NCBI RefSeq assembly: GCF_001591405.1
Contig: NZ_BCUV01000007.1
Location: 620,001-684,000, forward strand
DNA: 64,000 nt
Direction of reading: 5' to 3'
Origin: Janibacter terrae NBRC 107853
Lineage (GTDB): Bacteria > Actinomycetota > Actinomycetes > Actinomycetales > Dermatophilaceae
Shown one piece after another: positions 33,851 to 42,584 of the stretch. The translations under genes and the position numbers were made by a program. Within the stretch, counting starts at the first letter, position 1. Each line of letters begins with the position of its first letter. The notes beneath the pieces were generated by a model. That model made no database searches and was not told where the DNA came from. It was given only the letters and a program-made list of their open reading frames with translations.

Positions 33851-34113
33851 CCTACGAGATCACCTGGTCGGAGCAGTCCCGCAGGGCCTTGACCGCGGAC
33901 CTGCCCGAACCCGTGGCGGCCGCGTGCCTGGAGTTCGTCCTGGGCGCGCTCAGCGACAACCCGCACCGCGTCGGGAAGCCGTTGCGCGCACCGTTGGACG
34001 GCCTGCACTCCGCCCGGCGCGGACAGTTCCGGGTGATCTACGAGATCGACGACGAGGTCGTGCGCGTCCACGTCGTCACGATCTCCCACCGGAGGGATGC
34101 GTACCGGACCTGA
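33847..34113 (+). CDS. RelE/ParE-family toxin
   Basis: The product has 88 residues. EITWSEQSRRALTADLP is the usual first strand and helix, and LHSARRGQFRVIYEID then VHVVTISHRRDAY carry the basic residues and the final His/Arg-Tyr region expected of RelE-type mRNA interferases. These features favour ribosome-dependent mRNA cleavage over ParE gyrase inhibition, but family assignment alone does not prove it. It is coupled to the antitoxin and convergent with the acyl-CoA synthetase gene. Confidence 0.92.
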   Translation: MTYEITWSEQSRRALTADLPEPVAAACLEFVLGALSDNPHRVGKPLRAPLDGLHSARRGQFRVIYEIDDEVVRVHVVTISHRRDAYRT

Positions 34114-34133
34114 GCCCGGCGGAGACCCTCCGA

Positions 34134-35684
34134 TCAGCCGAACATCTCCCGCAGCTGTCGCTTGAGGATCTTGCCGCTCGGGTTCTTGGGCAGCTCGGTG
34201 AGGATCTCGACCCGCTTGGGCCGCTTGTACGGCGCGAGGGCCGAGGCGCAGTGCTCCCGGACCGACTCGACGGTCAGGCCGGAGCCCTCCTTCGCGACGA
34301 CGGTGGCCGTGACGGCCTCGACCCACGTCGCGTCCGGCAGGGCGAAGACGGCGACCTCGGCGACGTCCGGGTGGGCGTAGATCGCCTCCTCGACCTCGCG
34401 GGAGGCGACGTTCTCCCCGCCGGTCTTGATCATGTCCTTCTTGCGGTCGACGATCGTGATCCGCCCTTCGTCGTCCGCGACGGCCAGGTCGCCGGAGTGG
34501 AACCAGCCACCCCCGAAGGCCTCGGCGGTCTTGGCCTCGTTGCGCCAGTACCCCGCGGCGATCTGCGGGCTGCGGTGCACGACCTCGCCGACCTCGCCCA
34601 CCGGCACCTCGTTGCCGTCGTCGTCGACGAGGCGGGTCTCGACGTTGAGCACGGGCCGACCGGCGGAGCCGGCGTGGGACAGCTGCTCGTGCGGCGGCAG
34701 GATCGTCGCGACGGGAGCGAGCTCGGTCTGCCCGTAGAAGTTCCACAGGTCGACCCCGGGCAGCCGCTGCTGGATCTCCTTGAGCACCTCGACGGGCATG
34801 GGCGAGGCCCCGTAGTAGCCCTTGCGCAGGCTCGACAGGTCGGTCGCGTCGAGATCCGCGTGCCGCAGCAGGCCGATCCACACGGTCGGCGGCGCGAAGT
34901 ACTTCGTCACCCCGTGCTCGGCGATCTTCGCGAGCACGGTCGCCGGGTCCGGCGCGGGCAGGATGATGCTCGTCGCGCCGAGCATGATGTCCGGCCCGAG
35001 AAAGCAGTCGAGCTGCGCGCAGTGGTAGAGCGGGAGGGTGTGCAGGTCGACGTCGTCCCCGCTCATGCCGCCGTCGATGATCGCGCTCAGGTACTCGGCC
35101 TGCAGCGCGCGCGAGGTGAGCAGCGCCCCCTTCGGCCGCGACTCCGTGCCCGAGGTGTACATGAGCCGGATCGGGTCGTCGTCCGCGACGACCGGCGGAG
35201 TCCAGTCGGAGGAGTCGGTCCCGACGAGATCGGCGAAGGGGGTCCACCCCGCGGCTCCTCCCCCGGAGACGATCCGCGTGGTCACCTCCTGCCCGCTGCC
35301 CTCGATCGCGGACTCCGCGGTCCCGACGAACTCGGCCTGCGCGACGAAGGCGACCGGCTCGCTGTCACCGAGGATCCAGCCGACCTCGTCGGCGGTGAGC
35401 ATGAAGTTGATCGGCACGAGGATCGCGCCGAGCCGCGCCGCGCCCCAGGCGATCGCGACGAAGTCGGCGCTGTTGCGGCTGAGCAGGGCGACCCGGTCGC
35501 CCTGCGCCACCCCGCGCTCGGCCAGACCGGCGGCCACGGAGGTCACGACCTCGTCGAGCTCGCGGAAACTCCACCGGGTCTCCCCGTCGATGATCGCGAT
35601 CTTGTCGCGGTGGCGGGCGGCGCTGCGGCGCAACACCTCTGCGAGTCCGTTGGCGCGGGCGATGTCCATCTCCGTCGATGTCAT
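34134..35684 (-). CDS. AMP-forming acyl-CoA synthetase (FadD-like)
   Basis: I start at the ATG encoding MTSTEMDIARANGLAEVLRR; the open frame upstream overlaps purC and is not coding. The 516-residue product has the P-loop RLMYTSGTESRPKGALL, where most enzymes have SSGTTGxPKG, the block NFYGQTELAPVATIL, the GWFHSGDLAVADDEGRIT hinge region and the catalytic Lys in PKNPSGKILKRQLRE. It should activate a carboxylic acid to its CoA thioester. Chain length is not evident. No beta-oxidation genes are nearby. I see no clear ribosome site. Confidence 0.9.
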   Translation of the reverse strand: MTSTEMDIARANGLAEVLRRSAARHRDKIAIIDGETRWSFRELDEVVTSVAAGLAERGVAQGDRVALLSRNSADFVAIAWGAARLGAILVPINFMLTADEVGWILGDSEPVAFVAQAEFVGTAESAIEGSGQEVTTRIVSGGGAAGWTPFADLVGTDSSDWTPPVVADDDPIRLMYTSGTESRPKGALLTSRALQAEYLSAIIDGGMSGDDVDLHTLPLYHCAQLDCFLGPDIMLGATSIILPAPDPATVLAKIAEHGVTKYFAPPTVWIGLLRHADLDATDLSSLRKGYYGASPMPVEVLKEIQQRLPGVDLWNFYGQTELAPVATILPPHEQLSHAGSAGRPVLNVETRLVDDDGNEVPVGEVGEVVHRSPQIAAGYWRNEAKTAEAFGGGWFHSGDLAVADDEGRITIVDRKKDMIKTGGENVASREVEEAIYAHPDVAEVAVFALPDATWVEAVTATVVAKEGSGLTVESVREHCASALAPYKRPKRVEILTELPKNPSGKILKRQLREMFG

Positions 35685-35707
35685 GCCCGCAGTCTGCCTC
35701 GCCGGGC

Positions 35708-36604
35708 TCAGGCGCGGAAGGTCTGCCCCGTGAGGCGCTCGTAGGCCTCGACGTACTTCGCCCGGGTCTGCTCGACGACGTCGTCCGGCAGGGCCGGCGG
35801 GGCCTCGCCCGAGGCCTTGTCCCAGCCCGAGGCCGGTGAGGTGAGCCAGTCCCGGACGAACTGCTTGTCGTAGCTCGGCTGCGGGTGCCCGGGCTCCCAC
35901 TGGTCGGCGGGCCAGAAGCGCGAGGAGTCGGGCGTGAGGACCTCGTCGGCGAGGACGACGTCGTCGCCGCGCATGCCGAACTCGACCTTGGTGTCGGCGA
36001 GGATGATGCCCCGCTCGGTCGCGATCTCGTTGCCGCGCTGGAGGATCCGCACCGTCAGGTCGCGCACGCGGGCCGCCAGGTCCTCGCCGATCTCGGCCAC
36101 GACCCCCGCGTACGGGATCGGCTCGTCGTGCTCGCCGACGGGCGCCTTGGTCGACGGGGTGAAGATCGGCTCCGGCAGGCGCGAACCGTCGACGAGACCC
36201 TCGGGCAGCGCGATCCCGGAGACGGCACCGGTCGAGCGGTACTCGTTCAGGCCCCCACCCGTGAGGTAGGCACGCGCCACGCACTCGACGGGCAGCATCT
36301 CGAGGCGCTCGACGAGGACGGCGCGCCCGGCGACCGCGGCCGGCACGTCCGTGGAGACGACGTGGTGCGGCACGAGGTCGGCGAGCCGGTCGAACCACCA
36401 CAGCGACATCTGGGTGAGCACGACGCCCTTGTCGGGGATCGGGGTGTCGAGCACGAAGTCGTACGCCGACATCCGGTCGCTCGCGACGAGCAGCAGCTGG
36501 TCCGCGCGCGGGGCGCCGTCGGCCCCGAGCGGCGCGTAGAGATCGCGGACCTTGCCCGAGTAGACGTGGGCGTAACCGGGCAGCTGCAGGGGTACCTCGC
36601 TCAT
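35708..36604 (-). CDS. purC: SAICAR synthetase
   Basis: The product has 298 residues, with GAGGA 8 bases before the ATG. Family blocks are HVYSGKVRDLYAP, VASDRMSAYDFVLDTPIPDKG, LTGGGLNEYRSTG, ILADTKVEFGM and TPDSSRFWPAD. It joins aspartate to CAIR with ATP. It lies between two unrelated genes on the same strand; a small unknown gene ends 22 bases upstream, so the three genes from purD to purC could be read together. Confidence 0.97.
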   Translation of the reverse strand: MSEVPLQLPGYAHVYSGKVRDLYAPLGADGAPRADQLLLVASDRMSAYDFVLDTPIPDKGVVLTQMSLWWFDRLADLVPHHVVSTDVPAAVAGRAVLVERLEMLPVECVARAYLTGGGLNEYRSTGAVSGIALPEGLVDGSRLPEPIFTPSTKAPVGEHDEPIPYAGVVAEIGEDLAARVRDLTVRILQRGNEIATERGIILADTKVEFGMRGDDVVLADEVLTPDSSRFWPADQWEPGHPQPSYDKQFVRDWLTSPASGWDKASGEAPPALPDDVVEQTRAKYVEAYERLTGQTFRA

Positions 36605-36626
36605 GGGCTCATCCTCGCAGGCGGCC

Positions 36627-37022
36627 TCAGGGACCGTCGCGGCGCTCCGCCACCTTCATCTCCGCCTCGTACAGGTGCCGCTTGCCCTCGACGAGCGCCT
36701 CGCGCGCCGCGGCCTCCGCGGCACGGAAGGGCTCGTAGTACAGGGCGTCGTACTCCTCCACGACCTGGTAGCTCCACCGGTCCGGGAGCACGTTGCGCCC
36801 CACGAGGTCGGTCTGGAGGCCCTCGGCGATCTCGGCGTGACCGGCCTCGCGCAGGAGACGCACGGCCTCCTGGAGGGTCAGGTCGGCGGTGCCGCACCGA
36901 CGGTGGAAGGCGTAGAGGTGCCCTCGGGTCTCCTCGACGACCTCGAGGGCCTCGGACAGCTTGCCGAGCGCCTCGACCGTCTGGTCGTCGACGCCGTCCG
37001 GTCTGCGGTGTGCTTCGTCCAT
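36627..37022 (-). CDS. Conserved hypothetical protein between purD and purC
   Basis: The product has 131 residues from the ATG encoding MDEAHRRPDG. It is all-helical by inspection, with two amphipathic blocks: LGKLSEALEVVEETRGHLYAFHR and a later pair around DRWSYQVVEEYDALYYEPFR and AAEAAAREALVEGKRHLYE. There is no signal peptide or membrane segment. I recall related actinobacterial proteins but no assigned function. A TAGGTG hexamer 6 bases before the ATG resembles the leaderless promoters seen elsewhere but lacks the final T. Confidence 0.7.
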   Translation of the reverse strand: MDEAHRRPDGVDDQTVEALGKLSEALEVVEETRGHLYAFHRRCGTADLTLQEAVRLLREAGHAEIAEGLQTDLVGRNVLPDRWSYQVVEEYDALYYEPFRAAEAAAREALVEGKRHLYEAEMKVAERRDGP

Positions 37023-37071
37023 GGACCACACCTACCCCGTCGGGCGACCGGCACGCCCACCGACGAGGGGA

Positions 37072-38358
37072 TCAGGCGTGGATCTCGCCCCGCGCGGCGC
37101 GCAGCGCGATGTCGGTGCGGTGGTGGCCGCCCTCGAGCTCGATCCGCGCGACCGCCGCGTAGGCGCGCTCGCGGGCCTGCACGAGGTCGTCGCCCAGCGC
37201 GACGACGGACAGCACCCTCCCGCCCGCCGAGACGAGCTCCCCGGCATCGTCGCAGGCGGTGCCGGCGTGCAGCACGTGGACGTGCTCCGCGAGCTCGCCG
37301 AAGGTCAGCTCCTCGAGCCCCCCGATCGCGACCCCGGTGCGGGGCGAGGCCGGGTAGCCCTCGGCCGCGACGACGACCGTGACGGCCGACTGCGGGCTCC
37401 AGCGCAGCGGGTCGTGGTCGTCGAGGCTGCCGTCCGCGGCCGCCGCGAGGAGCACGGCCAGCGGCGACTCCAGTCGGGCGAGGACGGACTGGGTCTCGGG
37501 GTCACCGAAGCGCACGTTGAACTCGATGACCCGCGGGCCGCGGGAGGTCAGCGCCAGGCCGACGTACAGCACCCCGACGAAGGGGGTCCCCCGCCGGGCC
37601 ATCTCGTCCACGACCGGCTGGGCCACCCGGGCCACGACGTCCTCGACGAGCCCGTCCGGGGCCCACGTCAGCGGGCTGTAGGCCCCCATGCCGCCGGTGT
37701 TGGGACCCTCGTCGCCGTCGAAGATCCGCTTGAAGTCCTGGGCGAGGTCGAGCGGGACCACGGTGGTGCCGTCACAGATGCAGAAGAGGCTCGCCTCGGG
37801 TCCGTCGAGGAACTCCTCGATGACCACCTGCGCGTCCTCCCCCTTCGCCAGGCAGGCCAGGCCGTGCCGCATGGCAGCGGCGCGGTCCTCGGTAACGACG
37901 ACCCCCTTGCCGGCCGCCAGCCCGTCGTCCTTGACGACGTAGGGGGCACCGAAGGAGTCGAGCGCCTCGGCGAGCTGCTCCTCGGTCGTGCAGACGTGGG
38001 CCATGGCGGTCGGCACCTCAGCGGCGGCCATGACCTCCTTGGCGTAGGCCTTGCTGCCCTCGAGGCGCGCTGCCTCGGCGCCCGGGCCGAAGCAGCGGAT
38101 GCCGGCCTCGCGCAGCGCATCTGCCACGCCCGCGACGAGCGGGGCCTCGGGTCCGACGACGACGAGGTCGACCTCGTGCCGGCGGGCCAGCTCGACGACC
38201 GCGCCCGGGTCGGTGGGGTCGACCGGCTCGTTGAGTGCCAGCACGTCCGTGCCGGGGTTGCCTGGCGCGGCGATGACCGCGTCCACCGTGGGGTCGAGGG
38301 TGAGGGCGCGGACGAGGGCGTGCTCGCGGGCGCCGGAGCCGATGACGAGAACCTTCAC
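37072..38358 (-). CDS. purD: Phosphoribosylamine-glycine ligase (GAR synthetase)
   Basis: The product has 428 residues. KVLVIGSGAREHALVRAL opens the N domain. The ATP-grasp core has PYVVKDDGLAAGKGVVV, VIEEFLDGPEASLF and FNVRFGDPETQ with metal-binding Glu and Asn. It forms GAR from phosphoribosylamine, glycine and ATP. The GTG start lies 6 bases after TAGGCT, so the message appears leaderless. The upstream region on the same strand carries a REP-like repeat and the probable 6C RNA. Confidence 0.97.
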   Translation of the reverse strand: MKVLVIGSGAREHALVRALTLDPTVDAVIAAPGNPGTDVLALNEPVDPTDPGAVVELARRHEVDLVVVGPEAPLVAGVADALREAGIRCFGPGAEAARLEGSKAYAKEVMAAAEVPTAMAHVCTTEEQLAEALDSFGAPYVVKDDGLAAGKGVVVTEDRAAAMRHGLACLAKGEDAQVVIEEFLDGPEASLFCICDGTTVVPLDLAQDFKRIFDGDEGPNTGGMGAYSPLTWAPDGLVEDVVARVAQPVVDEMARRGTPFVGVLYVGLALTSRGPRVIEFNVRFGDPETQSVLARLESPLAVLLAAAADGSLDDHDPLRWSPQSAVTVVVAAEGYPASPRTGVAIGGLEELTFGELAEHVHVLHAGTACDDAGELVSAGGRVLSVVALGDDLVQARERAYAAVARIELEGGHHRTDIALRAARGEIHA

Positions 38359-38364
38359 GGGGCG

Positions 38365-38370
38365 AGCCTA
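38365..38370 (-). promoter_or_regulatory. -10 box TAGGCT of purD, leaderless
   Basis: TAGGCT ends 6 bases before the GTG start on the minus strand, with no ribosome site between. No -35 element is obvious, because the REP-like repeats begin directly upstream. Confidence 0.5.
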
Positions 38371-38373
38371 CGG

Positions 38374-38477
38374 CCCTTCGAGACGGCCGCGGACGGCCTC
38401 CTCAGGGAGCACGAGCGGGACGGCCGCGGACGGCCTCCTCAGGGAGCACGAGCAAAGACGGCCGCGGACGGCCTCCT
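38374..38477. repeat. REP-like tandem repeat upstream of purD
   Basis: A unit of 35 bases occurs at 38382-38416 and 38419-38453, with a 21-base partial third copy at 38457-38477, at periods of 37 and 38. The unit holds the hairpin GGCCG-CGGA-CGGCC followed by TCCTCAGGGAGCACGAGC. The first copy is preceded by CCCTTCGA. A related single copy lies at 48626-48667. Confidence 0.88.
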
Positions 38478-38499
38478 GCGGATGCCCGGACATGAAAGT

Positions 38500-38608
38500 G
38501 GGGCGCAGCTCTCGGCAGGCAGGGGGTATCTGCCGTGAGCTGCGCCCCGGGTCGCGGGTCCAGACATCAGGGGGGACACCGACCGCGCGACCGTCGGCCG
38601 AAGCCGAC
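38500..38608 (-). ncRNA. Probable 6C small RNA
   Basis: On the minus strand a UUCG-capped hairpin (GTCGGC-TTCG-GCCGAC, 38593-38608) is followed by two stem-loops with C-rich loops. The first stem pairs GGTCGCG with CGCGACC and continues through GGTC/GACC (38550-38592, with one bulged base); its loop contains CCCCCC. The second has 12 perfect pairs (GGGGCGCAGCTC and complement, 38500-38548), an inner CGGCAG/CTGCCG stem and a loop with CCCCC. Two stem-loops with runs of C in their loops define the actinobacterial 6C RNA. The second stem could also end transcription. The predicted transcript is about 110 nt and lies upstream of purD on the same strand. Confidence 0.62.
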
Positions 38609-38614
38609 CTCCAG

Positions 38615-38644
38615 ATAGTGACACTTCGTTGAGGTTGAAATCAA
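38615..38644 (-). promoter_or_regulatory. Promoter of the probable 6C RNA
   Basis: On the minus strand TTGATT (38639-38644) is followed after 18 bases by CACTAT (38615-38620). Transcription would start near 38608, exactly at the UUCG hairpin. The stretch is much more AT-rich than its surroundings. Confidence 0.6.
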
Positions 38645-38731
38645 GACGGGAATGATGAGACTTGTCGAGGCGCTCTCCGAGCGGACACCCAGACGGTCAC
38701 GGGAGGTCACCGAGCGGCCCGCCCGACCCCG

Positions 38732-38737
38732 TAGACT
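38732..38737 (+). promoter_or_regulatory. -10 box TAGACT of helD
   Basis: TAGACT would give a start near 38744 and a leader of about 32 bases containing the ribosome site GGAGGGGAG. The region 38645-38731 between the divergent promoters holds no other recognisable feature. Confidence 0.5.
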
Positions 38738-38775
38738 CGCACTTTCGCCCGAACCGGAGGGGAGCAGCTCGACCC

Positions 38776-40980
38776 GTGACCGACACCCACGTCGACGCCG
38801 TCGCTGCGGAGATCGCCACTGAGCAGCAGCACCTGGACCGCGTCTACACGGAACTGACCAAGGCCGGAAAGCGCGCCGATCTCGTCGCCGTCGACGGCAT
38901 GTCCCGCGGCCGCACCGACCGCACCGGTGACGTACGCGACGAGGAGATGTCCGGGCTCTTCGAGCGCGACGCCCTCGTCTTCAACGCCGCCCGCCGGGTC
39001 GCACACCTCGAGCACCAGCACGAGGGCCTCGTCTTCGGCCGGCTCGACCTCGACCACGCCGGGCAGGAGGCGGACCCCGACCGGGAGATCCGCTACATCG
39101 GTCGCCTCGGGGTCCGCGACGACGACTACGAGCCGCTCGTCATCGACTGGCGCGCCCCCGCCGCCTCCCCCTTCTACCGGGCGACCCCCGGCGACAACCA
39201 CGGCGTCATCCGCCGTCGGGTGCTGCGCTGCCGCGGCGAGCGGGTCGTCGGCGTCGAGGACGACCTCATGGTCCCCGTCGCCCCCGACGACATGGTCGTC
39301 GTCGGTGACGGTGCGCTGCTCGCGGCGCTGACCCGCAGCCGCGGCCAGCAGATGCGCGACATCGTCGCGACGATCCAGACCCACCAGGACGAGGCGATCC
39401 GGGCCACCGACCGTGGCATCACCGAGATCAGCGGCGGCCCCGGGACGGGCAAGACCGTCGTCGCGCTGCACCGCGCCGCCTACCTGCTCTACGCCAACCG
39501 ACGCCGCTACGAGAGCGGCGGCATCCTCGTCATCGGACCGTCGTCGGCGTACACCGCGTACATCGAGCGGGTCCTCCCTTCGCTCGGCGAGGACTCGGTC
39601 ACCCTGCGCTCGGTGGGTGACATCGTCGACGTCATCACCGCCATCCGCCACGACCCGCCGTCCACCGCCGCGACCAAGGGCTCGCTGCAGATGCGCACGG
39701 TCCTGTCGCGGCTCGCGGCGCGCGCCGTCCCGGGCGCCCCGACGAGCCTGCGCGCCATGGTCAACGGCCTGCCCTTCCACCTCGACGAGCGTGCCCTCGC
39801 CGACATCCGCCGCAAGGCGCTGCGCGACCGCACCCGCAACCAAGCGACCCGGTTCGCCCGCGAGCTGCTCGCCGAGGCCGCGTGGAAGCAGGTGCGCCAC
39901 GGGGACCGCGACGAGTTCATGGACGCCTTCGACGAGTCGCTGGCCATCGACGACTTCGTCGCCGCCTGGTGGCCCCAGGTCGACCCGCGCGAGGCCCTGC
40001 TCTGGCTCGAGGACACCGAGCTGGCCTACGAGGTCTGCCGCTCCGTCCTCAGCCAGGGCGACGCCGCGGACCTCGCGCACGCCGCCCGCGAGACGCTGCG
40101 CCTCGGCACGTGGAGCGTCTCCGACGTCGCCCTCGTCGACGAGCTGTCGGTCCGCGTCGGCCAGGTCGAGGCACCCGAGCAGGAGGAGCGCTCCTTCTAC
40201 GAGATCGAGGAGCTCGACGGCGTCGAGGAGCTGCAGGCGATGGGCTCGGCGATCCGCGCGCCCGAGGTCGAGCACGAGCTCACCCCGACCACCGCCCGCG
40301 AGCGCCTGCTCGTCGGCACGGTGGGCCGTCCCGGTGAGTACGCGCACGTGCTCGTCGACGAGGCCCAGGACCTCTCCCCCATGCAGTGGCGGATGATCGG
40401 CCGTCGTGGCCGGCGTGCCTCGTGGACCGTCGTCGGCGACGTCGCGCAGGCCTCCTGGCCGGACGTGGCCGAGGCCGAGCGGGCGCGTGACGAGGCCTAC
40501 GGCACCCAGCCGCGGCAGTCCTTCCACATGACGACCAACTACCGCAACGCGCAGGAGATCTTCGACTACGCGCGCGAGGTCATCCTGCCCGTGGTCCCGG
40601 ACGCGGACATCCCCGACGCGGTGCGCGAGACGGGCGTACGCCCGGTCGAGCTCACCTTTGGCGACGCGCTCGACGACTCACGACCCGACGTCGCCACCCT
40701 CGCGGCGCAGGCCCTCTCGGACCTCGCCGCAGAGGTCGACGGGTCCATCGCGGTCATCGCGCCCCAGCGGCACGCGGCGGCGCTCCTGCCGCTCGACGGC
40801 TCGCACGGGGGTCGCGTCGTCGTCATCGACCCGCTGTCGACCAAGGGCCTGGAGTGGGACGCGACGCTCGTCGTCGACCCCGACGCCATCGTCGCGGAGT
40901 CGCCCGGCGGGGCCCGTGTGCTCTACGTCGTGCTCACCCGCGCGGCGCACCGGATGACTGTGCTGCGCCCGACCGACTGA
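38776..40980 (+). CDS. helD: HelD-like RNA polymerase-associated helicase (UvrD-like superfamily 1)
   Basis: I use the GTG after GGAGGGGAG; the product has 734 residues. The N-terminus is helical (VAAEIATEQQHLDRVYTEL), as in the secondary-channel arm of HelD. EPLVIDWRAPAASPFYRA is a HelD family block. Walker A is GGPGTGKTVVALHRAAYLL near residue 219; later motifs are VLVDEAQDLSPMQWRMIG, VVGDVAQASWPD, FHMTTNYRN and STKGLEWDATLVVDP, with VLYVVLTRAAHRM at the end. Known HelD proteins bind RNA polymerase and use ATP to remove stalled or non-productive complexes from DNA. The gene is divergent from the probable 6C RNA. Confidence 0.9.
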   Translation: MTDTHVDAVAAEIATEQQHLDRVYTELTKAGKRADLVAVDGMSRGRTDRTGDVRDEEMSGLFERDALVFNAARRVAHLEHQHEGLVFGRLDLDHAGQEADPDREIRYIGRLGVRDDDYEPLVIDWRAPAASPFYRATPGDNHGVIRRRVLRCRGERVVGVEDDLMVPVAPDDMVVVGDGALLAALTRSRGQQMRDIVATIQTHQDEAIRATDRGITEISGGPGTGKTVVALHRAAYLLYANRRRYESGGILVIGPSSAYTAYIERVLPSLGEDSVTLRSVGDIVDVITAIRHDPPSTAATKGSLQMRTVLSRLAARAVPGAPTSLRAMVNGLPFHLDERALADIRRKALRDRTRNQATRFARELLAEAAWKQVRHGDRDEFMDAFDESLAIDDFVAAWWPQVDPREALLWLEDTELAYEVCRSVLSQGDAADLAHAARETLRLGTWSVSDVALVDELSVRVGQVEAPEQEERSFYEIEELDGVEELQAMGSAIRAPEVEHELTPTTARERLLVGTVGRPGEYAHVLVDEAQDLSPMQWRMIGRRGRRASWTVVGDVAQASWPDVAEAERARDEAYGTQPRQSFHMTTNYRNAQEIFDYAREVILPVVPDADIPDAVRETGVRPVELTFGDALDDSRPDVATLAAQALSDLAAEVDGSIAVIAPQRHAAALLPLDGSHGGRVVVIDPLSTKGLEWDATLVVDPDAIVAESPGGARVLYVVLTRAAHRMTVLRPTD

Positions 40981-40988
40981 CGTCCGGC

Positions 40989-42581
40989 TCAGGCGGGATC
41001 GTCGTGGAAGCGGCGCAGCGCCGAGACGAGCAGCTGCTCTCGCGGGCGTCCCCACCACCGCGAGTCCTGCAGGGCCGCGCGGGCCGCGAGGTACCCGCAC
41101 CCGCCGTGCACACCGCCGCCGGGGTGGGAGGCCGCGCTGCCCAGGTAGAGGCCCGCGACGTGCGTGCGGGGCCCACCCAGACCGGTCACGGGTCGCCAGA
41201 TCGCCTGCTGGAAGAGCTGCTGGGTCCCGCCGCCCACCGCGCCGCGGCCGAGGTTGGCGTCCGCCGCCTCCAGGTCCTGCGGGCCCTGCACCCAGCGGCC
41301 GACCTCGTGGGCGGACCAGCCCGGCGCCAAGGCGTCCAGTACCTCCTCGCAGCCGGCGACGGTCGCCGCGACCGCGGCGGGGTCGTCGTACCGGTCGCGC
41401 GGGAGGTGGGTGTAGAGCCACAGGGCCTCGGTACCGGCGGGTGAGCGCGACGGGTCGATCGTCGTCATCTGCCCGAGGAGGGCGAAGGGGGTCCCCGGCA
41501 CCTCTCCCGCCTCCAGGTCCGCGGACCACCGGACGAGCCCCGGCACGTCGTGGCCGACGTGCAGGACGCCGGCTCCGCGCGCTGCGGGCGAGGACCAGGG
41601 CATCGGCGCGTCGAGGCGCAGGTTGAGCTTGAGCGTCGGCAGGTCCCAGGTGAAGCGCTGCAGCCGACGGCGCAGCCCCTGCGGCACGTCATCGGGGTCG
41701 AGCAGGTCCTCGTAGAGTGCCTGCGCGCTCGTGTCCGCCACGACGGCCCGCCGCGTGCGCACCCGGCGTCCGCCGTCGAGCTCGACCCCGTGCACCCGCC
41801 CTCCGGAGACGACGACCCGCTCGACCGAGGTGCCGGTCTCGATCCGGGCGCCCGCGCCCTCGGCACGACGCCGGAGCGCCTCGGCGAGCCGGCCGGTGCC
41901 TCCGCGCGGCGAGGGGAAGCCCACCTCCTGGCACAGCATCGTCATCAGCCAGCCGTACAGGCCGCTGCCCGGAGCGGTCGGTGGGATGTCGGCGTGCATC
42001 GCGTTGCCCGCGAGCAGCTGCCCGGCCCCCGTGCCGCCGAAGCCCTCGCGCGCCAGCTGGGTCACCGGCAGCACGGCGAGCCGCGCGAGGTCCGGCGCCT
42101 CGCGCACTCCGAGCCGGGCGACCAGGCGGGCGACGTCCTTGACCGGGGGCCAGCGGGTGAGCAGCGCGGCGAGGAGCGGCTCGCGCACGCGCTGCCACTG
42201 CTCGACCATCTCGAGCCAGGCGGCCCCGTCGCCCGGGTGCTCCCGCTCGAGGTCCGCAGCGGTGTCCTGCGGGTCCGCGTGGAGGGCGACGCCCCCTTCG
42301 CCGGGACCGGAGAGGTGGGCGAGCGGTCGCGGCGCGTGGCGCCACTCCAGCCCGTGTGCCTCGAGGTCCAGCTCGCGAAGCACCGGCGAGGCCAGCGCGA
42401 GCGGGTGGCAGGCGCTGAACTCGTCCTCGGTCCAGCCCCCGTCGCTGCGGCTCGAGACCGCCCCGCCGACCTGCGCACGCTCCTCGACGACGAGCACGTC
42501 CCAGCCGGAGTCCGCGAGGTACGCGGCGGTGACGAGGCCGTGGTGGCCCGCACCGATGACGACGGCGTCGACTGTCTCCAT
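40989..42581 (-). CDS. FAD-dependent oxidoreductase (phytoene desaturase/PYROXD2-like)
   Basis: The product has 530 residues. The FAD site is VDAVVIGAGHHGLVTAAYLADSG shortened by one turn, followed by VLVVEERAQVGGAVSS. Central segments are GYGFLAxx-free but include GNAMHADIPPTAPGSGLYGW and FPSPRGGTGRLAEALRRRA, typical of the CrtI-like group. The C-terminus has LYLGSAASHPGGGVHGGCGY, the second FAD contact. No carotenoid genes are nearby, so the PYROXD2-like assignment is preferred and the substrate is open. It follows the SRPBCC gene by 3 bases on the same strand. Confidence 0.86.
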   Translation of the reverse strand: METVDAVVIGAGHHGLVTAAYLADSGWDVLVVEERAQVGGAVSSRSDGGWTEDEFSACHPLALASPVLRELDLEAHGLEWRHAPRPLAHLSGPGEGGVALHADPQDTAADLEREHPGDGAAWLEMVEQWQRVREPLLAALLTRWPPVKDVARLVARLGVREAPDLARLAVLPVTQLAREGFGGTGAGQLLAGNAMHADIPPTAPGSGLYGWLMTMLCQEVGFPSPRGGTGRLAEALRRRAEGAGARIETGTSVERVVVSGGRVHGVELDGGRRVRTRRAVVADTSAQALYEDLLDPDDVPQGLRRRLQRFTWDLPTLKLNLRLDAPMPWSSPAARGAGVLHVGHDVPGLVRWSADLEAGEVPGTPFALLGQMTTIDPSRSPAGTEALWLYTHLPRDRYDDPAAVAATVAGCEEVLDALAPGWSAHEVGRWVQGPQDLEAADANLGRGAVGGGTQQLFQQAIWRPVTGLGGPRTHVAGLYLGSAASHPGGGVHGGCGYLAARAALQDSRWWGRPREQLLVSALRRFHDDPA

Positions 42582-42584
42582 GCG

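Noticed and set aside
38382-38477. CRISPR array.
   Set aside because: There are only two full repeat units and one partial, with spacers of two to three bases and no cas genes. The unit matches the REP-like element at 48.6 kb.
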